Source: Linnemannia elongata (Eukaryota; Mortierellomycota; Mortierellomycetes; Mortierellales; Mortierellaceae). Taken from it: a stretch of DNA of 64,000 bases. Every line of letters starts with the position of its first letter. Position 1 is the first letter of the stretch. The notes under the pieces were generated by a model. The model did not search any database and had not been told where the DNA came from. It worked only from the letters and a program-made list of their open reading frames with translations. The translations under genes and the position numbers were made by a program. The stretch spans positions 310,001-374,000 of the forward strand of contig JAXBDG010000021.1 in NCBI GenBank assembly GCA_036320915.1, given 5' to 3'. Below, in pieces: positions 57,301 through 64,000 of this stretch.

Positions 57301-58154
57301 GCTGTTATATGTGGTTTCGAGAGGCATCATGTTTCCTTTGATAAAAGTTTGAAGACTAACTGTTTGTATTGATTCTTTATTTTAGGCTGGAGGCACCAAC
57401 ATTCCTGTGACCATTTACAATGTCGAAGAGTACATTCAGTTGACGGTGGATATGACAGTCGGTCGTGGAGTGGAAGCGCAAGCAGCAGCATTCAGGGACG
57501 GCTTCAACTGTGTTTTTTCGATTCAGGATCTCGCAGGTTTCCGTTCGGAGGAGCTGGTCAGACTTTTCGGTTCCGGTGACGAGGACTGGTCGTATGAGAG
57601 TAAGGGGCAATTTTTTTTTCTTCAGGACCAGCGATTCATGATTTAGAGATTAATGGGCTAATTGTACTTAAATTTGTCCTCCATTTTTAATAGCACTCGT
57701 GGACACTGTCAAGGCGGACCACGGATTCCGAAGCGAGAGTCGCGCATTCAAGAACCTGCTGCGTGCCATGAGTGAGCTTGAAAAGGAGGAGAGGCGCCAG
57801 TTCTTGCAATTCATCACCGGTAGCCCAAAACTCCCTATTGGAGGTATGAACAAGCGGACGATGCGTACTTTATGTCTCATGATACAGCTCTGGACTGTTT
57901 TGTGGAAGGACGGATTATTAATGGTATGCTTAATTTTTGACTTGATCGCTCAAATAGGATTCAAGAATCTTCATCCGGCATTCACAGTTGTGTGCAAGCC
58001 CTTTGAGGCACCTTTGAAGGCTGACGACTATCTGCCGTCGGTGATGACATGTGCCAATTACTTGAAGATGCCCGACTACTCGACCAAGGAGGTGATGATG
58101 GCCAAGTTCAAGACTGCGTACGAGGAAGGCCAAGGTAGCTTCCACTTGTCCTAA
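51379..58154 (+). CDS. UFD4: HECT-type E3 ubiquitin ligase UFD4/TRIP12, 1,948 aa
   Basis: Ten exons: 51379-52767, 52873-53163, 53284-53354, 53450-53700, 53796-54094, 54198-56842, 56939-57278, 57386-57599, 57694-57843 and 57958-58154. They total 5,847 nt (1,948 aa). A Ser-rich disordered N-terminus and an acidic Asp/Glu run precede an armadillo-like repeat region (about 330-750: LQLIALQDLAVLLSVSTED, EIMLLACRCLSNLMEA, QACLCFVRLADSY). A long linker follows, then the HECT domain, with EYFEEVGTGLGPTLEFY, FKSLGQFIAKAMLDSR, PKLPIGGFK and the catalytic Cys at about 1915 (PSVMTCANYLKMPDYS). Family members degrade ubiquitin-fusion and N-degron substrates. Compared with yeast Ufd4 it is longer, nearer TRIP12. 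All exon joins keep the frame. Confidence 0.93.
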
Positions 58155-58649
58155 ACGTAGCGAGGACATGGGCACGGACGCCAACTTGCGTTCTCGTCTT
58201 TGTCTTCTCATTTTCTACAAAACAAAAAACCCAGTAATGCAAATCGAGTGTACTTTTATCTCGCATGTACTCTTTCTCTCTTTTACCTTCTCGCATTTGC
58301 TAACAAATAAAAACAAATGAACAAAATGACTTCTTTTACGAGTGCGTGTGTTTGCTGCTAGGGGATGGTTGTCTGAGGACATGGACGTTCTTTTTTCACT
58401 TGGATGAAAGTCTGCAGCTACAAGGTGTGTCTGTAAACTGACATGATCGGGTTTCACGGACACGACTGATGTCAACCAATTTAGCCTTTGATGATACTAT
58501 TTAATTGTGACATTAAGACAATTCAGTGGTCGTAGGTAATGATGGGTGAACTGTACAAGGAGGGGGAAGGATGAGGCTGATGGTAAGTGGAAGGGCATGG
58601 AGATGAAGGAAAAGAAAGCTTAGAGCTAGACAGCGTGGAAGAATGAGAA
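58155..58649. other. Intergenic, shared 3' flank
   Basis: Between convergent UFD4 (+) and the single-pass protein (-). AATAAA occurs at about 58304. No gene seen. Confidence 0.5.
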
Positions 58650-60056
58650 CTAAATGATCCTGCCAGTGACATGTGGGTTGTGGCTAGGGTGACCAACATC
58701 GAACAGACTGTCTTCCCCCACTCCTTCCTCCTGGATCTGGGGGCGCCGCTTCTCGACCTCAAACACATGTAGATCGGGTGCGCTGCTGCCGTTAGAAGAA
58801 GAGCAAGCCAATCTTTCACCACCGCCGCTGCTACTGCTGCCACTGCTGCCGTTTTTACTGCTGAAGAGGGGATAATCACTCCCAATGGGGCTGTGGATAC
58901 CAGTATCACCCTGAGAGTAGACGTGTGGATTGTGACTAGGCTGACCAATATTGAATAAACTGTCCTCGCCTACACCTTCCTCCTGGATCTGAGGGCGACG
59001 TTTCTCGATCTCTTGCAGATCTGGCATACTGCCGTTTGATGAAGAAGCAGTCGATGTGCCAGCGGCTGACCATTCGCCCTTGGGGCCGTAGGCATCACTA
59101 TGCTCAGTAGTTGGTGATTGGGACTGGGACGGTGACTGGTCGGTGCCTCGAGATTGGCGGATTGTGGAGTGGTGTCGTAACGAGGCCATGGGTGAACCAG
59201 GAGTAATAGGCGAGTTCACAGTAGCTGCTGGGGCGTATGGACCTCCTTGCCAATCCTGATAAACACTAGGATCCATGACTGATTGAGGATGGAGGCGATC
59301 AGCCCAAGGTCCGGGGTACATTCCGCTGAGATGTCTACCATGGTACCAGGGTGGTAAGTAATCGGCGTGGTTCGCAGTTGCCTCGATATGTTTCTCCTCA
59401 CGGTCGAGACGGTCATTGCGGTGTCCCAGAGTGTCGGTCAGGAGACGTAGTTGTTCGGTGAGCTCGCCCTTTTCTCTTCTCTTCTCTTTCCGACGACCAC
59501 CCCCACCAAAGCGGGTGTACTTCATGAAGAAGGCGCCGGCGGCGAATCCGATGATTAGAGCTCCAGCGATAGCAAATCCGAGGAGAAGGCCGGTGAATGA
59601 ACTGGTTACGAGGGTGTAGGAGCCTGATGAAGATGCTGAAGGTGCTGTTGATGTAGCGACACCTCGGAAGGAGGTTGGTGAGCCGGGTTGTAATGTGATG
59701 CCTCCAAAGGTTTCCCCCGCTGCAGCAGCAGTTGTTGTTGTTCCTCCGAGAAGAGTAGTAGAGGTGGTATTACCAACCGGAGCAATAATATTAGGTTGAG
59801 GGGTAGGAGATATGATTCCTCCTTCTCCATTGTCGGTAGCGATTGGGTTTGCTGAAGGTTGGCCAGGGCCAGGGTTATTGGTTGGCTCTGGAAGGTCTTG
59901 TGTGCTTGTTCTGCCTGGTCGTCCTGGGTAAAGTGGTCCTGTTCTGGTGGGGATTACCCAGGGACCTGTGAAGACAAAGGTTCCAGTGGTGGGGAATGGG
60001 TTGTCTGTTGGGTGGTCTGTGGTGGTCGACGCTGGAGGTGTTTCGAGGAGTTCCAT
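58650..60056 (-). CDS. Single-pass membrane protein with repeated C-terminal module, 468 aa
   Basis: Single-exon frame from ATG at 60056 (MELLETPPASTTT). Residues 1-150 are Pro/Thr/Gly-rich and probably extracellular. A membrane helix lies at about 152-177 (LLLGFAIAGALIIGFAAGAFF), then a basic stop (GGGGRRKEKRREKGE) and a short coiled segment (LTEQLRLLTDTLGHRNDRL). The tail has Tyr/Pro-rich and Ser-rich stretches. The last part contains two copies of a module, each with EKRRPQIQEEGVGEDSLF followed by SHNPHV, separated by a Gly/Ser spacer. No cleavable signal peptide is seen. Layout parallels the protein at 24011-26170; both look like fungal surface sensors with cytoplasmic signalling tails. 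Function unknown. Confidence 0.7.
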   Translation of the reverse strand: MELLETPPASTTTDHPTDNPFPTTGTFVFTGPWVIPTRTGPLYPGRPGRTSTQDLPEPTNNPGPGQPSANPIATDNGEGGIISPTPQPNIIAPVGNTTSTTLLGGTTTTAAAAGETFGGITLQPGSPTSFRGVATSTAPSASSSGSYTLVTSSFTGLLLGFAIAGALIIGFAAGAFFMKYTRFGGGGRRKEKRREKGELTEQLRLLTDTLGHRNDRLDREEKHIEATANHADYLPPWYHGRHLSGMYPGPWADRLHPQSVMDPSVYQDWQGGPYAPAATVNSPITPGSPMASLRHHSTIRQSRGTDQSPSQSQSPTTEHSDAYGPKGEWSAAGTSTASSSNGSMPDLQEIEKRRPQIQEEGVGEDSLFNIGQPSHNPHVYSQGDTGIHSPIGSDYPLFSSKNGSSGSSSSGGGERLACSSSNGSSAPDLHVFEVEKRRPQIQEEGVGEDSLFDVGHPSHNPHVTGRII

Positions 60057-61575
60057 AGTTTGCGTGTGAAACGTTGAAGTATGCTGTGTTGGAGTGAGGA
60101 ATATGTATAACGAGGGTTTGTTTGTGAATGGGAGTAGATCGTAAAGTGAGGGTGCAGGACGGATCGTCAAGGGAAGGGTCGTGAGGAGGCAGTGAGGTCT
60201 TTAAGAGGAAGAGGGCATATATAGTGGGCGTTAGAGTATGAAGGGGGAGAAGAAAGAGAGCAGGGAATAAAGAAGAAAGAAGGAAGAAGAAAGAGGAAAC
60301 AGGCCTCTACTCGGAAAAAAAAACACAAGGAGGATCAATATTCGACTTGGAAAGTACGAGAGGTGCATTGTATTTTTTTTGTTAATGTGAGAGCGCAGTT
60401 GCAAGAAAAGAAAAGAAACTGCGTTTGGAGGATAATCGGCTCTCCGGCGTGCATGGTCGTGATGGTTGAAAATGACTGAGAGCGAATGAGAGATACATTG
60501 TGGTCAAGGAATTATATGGTTTCTTTTCTCTCTTTCAGACGCCATTGTCAGTCCGCTCATCAAAGGAAAAGAAAGAGAACCGAAGAAAGAAAAGAAGAGA
60601 TGAGCTCAGCCATGGTTGGATCACTCCAACCGCTGCGTGCAGAGAGAGCTGACCTTCCATTCCATCATCCTTCCCCTCTGTACCATTGTTCGTAAAATTG
60701 TGCGAGCATTTATCTCCTGTACCTGTAGCTCTTAACCACTCCTCCGACCCGCTCTCATCCATCAACATTCAATACCGACCGCCCACACGCCCTCACTCTC
60801 CATGCTTGTGGTTGGTTCCTTTAGACATAATTTTTTTTAGTTTTTTGTCGATCCAAGAAGGTTTTTCTTTTTGCATCTGTTTGTTCTGCCGCTTCAATTG
60901 TTTTGCGCCCCCTCCTTGCGGATTTGTAATGCAAACCTGCATAGTCTAAAGTGGAAGAACATCCTTCTCTTTTTCCGATTTTCTGGACATGCGTCTGGAA
61001 AGATGGTGGAGACGAGCATCATTGGTACTTGGTCGCGAGTACCAATTGTTTTCGAGAGAGAGAGAGAGAAGTGCGAAAGAAAAATGAGTTGTTTTTACTC
61101 ATGTGCAGTCATGTTTTTACTTGAACGCCGCCACCTTCTGAAGAGGTGACAGCAAAATAATTATCAAAAGTGAGAGCCTGGTTGGGATCGATCTTGGTCG
61201 TTGTCTCAAATGTCAAAGGGTTGGACATGGTTATTCTGGCAGAACGAACAACGTGGTTGAAGGACGCTTTCTTGTTGCTATGGTGTTACCCATGGTTGTA
61301 CGATAACAGTTATATATGTTCAGGCACATATCACAAGAACACGTCGCGTATTGACGCATTTTGCAACACGCTCTGAAACAGTTTGATCAAAAATGAATTA
61401 AGGGTGAATTTTATTATTCACCCTTTATTTTATTTTGCCACTTGGGTCACAATTCTTATCTCCATTCACCATCTCCCATCTTTTTTCACACGCAACAACA
61501 AAAACGAGTACAAGAATGTAAGGATCGATGATCCCATTGGTCACAAAGGCGTCGTCCAAGGTTCTGAGCAAAGCT
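60057..61575. other. Intergenic
   Basis: The 5' flank of the single-pass gene (pyrimidine-rich on the minus strand to about 60300) and the 5' flank of the GST gene. A GA microsatellite lies near 61054-61069. No gene supported. Confidence 0.5.
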
Positions 61576-61635
61576 ATGAAAGGCACTTCTTCCAGTTTCC
61601 AACTCGCCTACTTCAATTTCCATGGCCGCGCAGAA
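61576..61635 (+). pseudogene. Out-of-frame remnant of the GST first strand
   Basis: From ATG 61576 the frame gives a GST-like N-terminal strand (SFQLAYFNFHGRAE), which would carry the glutathione-activating Tyr. One base later the sequence continues as AGVPWKEIVF in the next frame. Relative to the family, about eight residues between GRAE and AGVP are missing, and the frame is shifted. This suggests a small deletion of a length not divisible by three, or a sequence error. Confidence 0.6.
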
Positions 61636-62425
61636 TGCCGGAGTTCCATGGAAGGAGATTGTCTTTGTAAGAGCCACGCGAAAGTTTCCATCTAGTTTTT
61701 TTAAAATCCGCTTCCATCAATCACACAGTTCCGCTTGGATACTTACCTCTCTGTAAATCACCCACCTCGTTCATGTTTTTTAGGACCGATCGACGGACCC
61801 AGGATGGAAGCGACAGAAATCAATCACCCCTTACAAATGCCTACCCGTCGTATACGAGACAACTTCCTCAAGAGTACTTCTCGAGATCTCGGAAGTCCTG
61901 CCGGTTGAGCGGTATTTGGTGGACAAGTTTGGGTTGGCGGGGTCGGACCCTTGGGAGAGGTTTCAGGTCGAGCAAGCAGTGTCGTCGATAGAGAGCAGTC
62001 AGTTGATGTACCACTACAAAGTCCTTTTACCGAATTGGCCTTCAGCGGGTGCAGTGGATTTGAATGAGAATAAGATGAAGCGACAGCAGCGTGCAGAAAA
62101 TGCTAATCGGTATTATGAGACTGGACTGAAGAACTTTGTCGATATCCACAAAGAGAAGCTGCAAGAGAATGGAGGAAGAGGAGGGAATGGTCATTACGTG
62201 GGCGACAGGGCCTCACTGGCAGATATCCGAGCCACCGTGCTGATGGATCGGTTGATGCTACTGAGACCTGAAGGTGCGAACCCTGTACCGCTGTCAAAGG
62301 ACAAGACACCAAACCTGTGGCGAGTTCGAGAAGCGGTTCATCGGATCCCTGCAATTGCTCAGTGGAGAGAGTCGAAGAGGTACCAAGACCTGGACGCCTT
62401 AACGAAAAAGTACTTTTGCGTATGA
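61622..62425 (+). CDS. Glutathione S-transferase, N-terminally truncated, 228 aa
   Basis: Exons 61622-61666 and 61784-62425 sum to 687 nt (228 aa), starting at the first ATG in the GST frame (MAAQNAGVPWKEIVF). The remaining thioredoxin-like half has PGWKRQKSITPYKCLPVVYE and LLEISEVLPVERYLVDKFG; the helical C-terminal half has NRYYETGLKNFVDIHKEKL and GHYVGDRASLADI. The second pattern, cis-Pro in CLPVV and the ASLADI capping motif, are typical of sigma/fungal GSTs that detoxify electrophiles with glutathione. The first strand with its catalytic Tyr lies just upstream but out of frame, so the product may be inactive, or the gene may be a recent pseudogene. Confidence 0.75.
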
Positions 62426-62873
62426 GATAAAGTGACGGACAACGTGTCATAGGCTTTTGTATTTTTTTCAGGTGTTTGACGAAAGAAAATAAATGACGAG
62501 GCGTTAAGGGAAACGCCTTCTCACTCTCACTTCCCGATGCTGTGACTTTGTGAGTTGCCACACGCAAATGTCGTAACATTCAGTAAGATGTACTAGGGTC
62601 TAAATAAGCCTTAAAGGGATTAGGATTTGCCATCCATTCGATGTAAGGGAACTATCCCGCATGCATGTGAGCCTAGCTTGGTAGATACTCTTCTTTTTTC
62701 AAATGCTGATGTCTGAATGTAGTGAAAGGATACTGATGCCTAGACTCTGTTTTCTCTTCTCTCAAGGATGCGTTTTTTTGTGCTTGGCAGGAATCGCGAT
62801 TTGGTAGTTGCGAATCGAAACTATATGTTTGATTGCAAAACACGAACAGAGGGGAGGGAAAAGCAAACTCTAA
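62426..62873. other. Intergenic, shared 3' flank
   Basis: Between the convergent GST (+) and Sel1 (-) genes. AATAAA occurs at about 62488. No gene seen. Confidence 0.5.
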
Positions 62874-64000
62874 CTATTGCGGTTGTGCTCTGAGGGTCTC
62901 ATAGGCTTCACGCGCACCCTTGTACCCTCCATCAGCAGCCTTGAGGTACCAATTCATAGCAAGAGACCTATCCAAGAAGCGCTTGGAACTGTAAATAATG
63001 CCCAGGTTGAACATCGACGGGATATGTCCTTGGCTGGCTGCTTTAAGAAACCAACATAGGGCCTCCTCGTGGTCTTGCACAACACCCCGACCATTGAAGA
63101 AGAGGACCGCGAGACAAGACTGAGCTTCGGCATGACATTGTTCAGCCGCCTTGTAGAACCACAGCACTGCTCTCTCGTCATCCTGTGGAACACCCAGACC
63201 GTTGGCGTGCATGATCCCTATGTGAAACTGGGCCTCTCGGTGGCCCTCAGCGGCAGCCTTCTGGAACTGGTTCATCGCCTTGGAGTAGTTCTTGTGGATG
63301 CCGCCTTGACTGTCAAAGTACATAGACCCGAGCTTGAACCGAGCGTCAACGTGCCCTTGGCTAGCGGCTTTTCGGAACCACTCACATGCCTTGAATCCGT
63401 CCTTGGGGACCCCTTGTCCTTGGGTATATAGAACACCAATCCTGAACTGAGCAGACGCATGGCCTTGGCCCGCGGCTTTGCGGTACCATCGAGCGGCCTC
63501 TGCAAGATCCTCCTCCACTCCCCAACCTTGGGCATACATGAACGCAAGGTTCTTCTGAGCATCCGCGTGCCCGTGGTTAGCAGCCTTGCGGTACCATTCA
63601 ACAGCCGCTACATCATCCTTCTCAACACCACCTTGGCCCGCTTCGTACAACAGGCCAAGTTCACATTCTGCTCCCGCATGACCTTGCTCGGCAGCCTTGA
63701 GGAACCAGCCCATCGCCGACTCGTCGCTCTGGAAGAGTCCATTGGAACCGTTCTTGTAGGCGATCGCCAGCCTGAACTGTGAGCGGAAGTCTCCTTGCTG
63801 GGCCTTGACAAAGGTGTAAGTGATGTCCTCGGTGGCATCTTGGGAGTTGTCAAGGTAAGAGAGACAATGTTTCTCCGTGGATCGAGTGCTATGTAGTGAC
63901 TTGACATTAGCGGAAGGAGTGCTATCGTTTTCGTCCGAGCTGCTGTCGTTAACACTAGTGTAGTTCTTCGCATGATCCTTCGCATCCTCGTCAGTGTATT
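62874..64000 (-). CDS. Sel1-repeat protein (partial, 5' end beyond window)
   Basis: The frame is open to the window edge; 375 codons are visible and the start lies outside. An acidic, Ser-rich segment (NDSSSDENDSTPSANVKS) precedes at least eight Sel1-like repeats of about 36 residues with the pattern AAxQGHxxAQxxLGxxYxxGxGVxxDxxxAxxWxxK, for example AAGQGHASAQFRIGVLYTQG. The last repeat is shorter and the protein ends TLRAQPQ. Sel1 repeats form alpha-solenoids that bind protein partners. Large Sel1 families, often joined to kinase domains upstream, are expanded in Mucoromycota, so an N-terminal domain outside this window is possible. Confidence 0.88.
   Translation of the reverse strand, partial: YTDEDAKDHAKNYTSVNDSSSDENDSTPSANVKSLHSTRSTEKHCLSYLDNSQDATEDITYTFVKAQQGDFRSQFRLAIAYKNGSNGLFQSDESAMGWFLKAAEQGHAGAECELGLLYEAGQGGVEKDDVAAVEWYRKAANHGHADAQKNLAFMYAQGWGVEEDLAEAARWYRKAAGQGHASAQFRIGVLYTQGQGVPKDGFKACEWFRKAASQGHVDARFKLGSMYFDSQGGIHKNYSKAMNQFQKAAAEGHREAQFHIGIMHANGLGVPQDDERAVLWFYKAAEQCHAEAQSCLAVLFFNGRGVVQDHEEALCWFLKAASQGHIPSMFNLGIIYSSKRFLDRSLAMNWYLKAADGGYKGAREAYETLRAQPQ

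Overview
The window looks like nuclear DNA of an early-diverging fungus, most likely Mucoromycota and plausibly Mortierella-like. That is inferred from about 45-50 % GC, short GT-AG introns, long pyrimidine tracts before start codons, Ser/Thr/Gln-rich low-complexity proteins and typical fungal orthologues. Multi-exon models were built by hand. For all but two simple cases the exon sum is a whole number of codons; one splice junction (the RecQ gene) stays ambiguous.

Layout. 1.7-3.0 kb: Ser-rich protein. 4.36-4.94 kb: HUB1/UBL5 (3 exons). 5.6-8.7 kb (-): APC-superfamily amino-acid permease whose frame needs a 4-nt microexon. 9.5-12.2 kb (-): arrestin-domain protein. 14.2-16.8 kb (+): TPR/MYND zinc-finger protein with a His-rich N-terminus. 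17.2-19.2 kb (-): RS-rich SCI1-like protein. 19.8-20.5 kb (-): small multi-pass membrane protein. 21.6-23.7 kb (-): Ypt1/Rab1 with an 8-nt microexon. 24.0-26.2 kb (-): Ser/Thr-rich single-pass protein. 27.4-31.4 kb (+): large coiled-coil protein. 31.6-33.6 kb (-): HSV2/WIPI3 PROPPIN. 34.18-42.23 kb: a complete mobile element. 43.1-43.4 kb (-): 116-aa protein with three RRxS motifs. 43.45-49.25 kb: no supported gene. 49.25-49.95 kb (+): basic low-complexity protein. 51.4-58.2 kb (+): UFD4/TRIP12-type HECT ubiquitin ligase (10 exons). 58.65-60.06 kb (-): second single-pass protein. 61.6-62.4 kb (+): N-terminally truncated glutathione S-transferase. 62.87-64.0 kb (-): Sel1-repeat protein running off the window.

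The centrepiece is the 8,048-bp element at 34180-42227. It has two 998-bp inverted terminal repeats, equal in length and identical wherever compared, and a 9-bp target duplication (GAAGCTGTG) directly abutting both ends. It carries two convergent multi-exon genes. One encodes a 1,117-aa DUF6589-like protein, the candidate transposase, with D500/D744/E982 as a possible catalytic triad. The other encodes an approximately 790-aa RecQ-type DEAH helicase with a RecQ-like Cys cluster. Both genes begin inside the terminal repeats, so they share one promoter sequence, the first exon and part of the second, and an identical 63-residue N-terminal leader; they diverge at the same codon where the repeats end. 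I know of no described element family with this arrangement, though I could not search for one.

The element sits about 545 bp upstream of the HSV2 start codon and may affect its expression. The host genes are otherwise housekeeping functions (splicing, ER-Golgi traffic, autophagy-type lipid binding, ubiquitin ligation, transport) with no obvious cluster logic.
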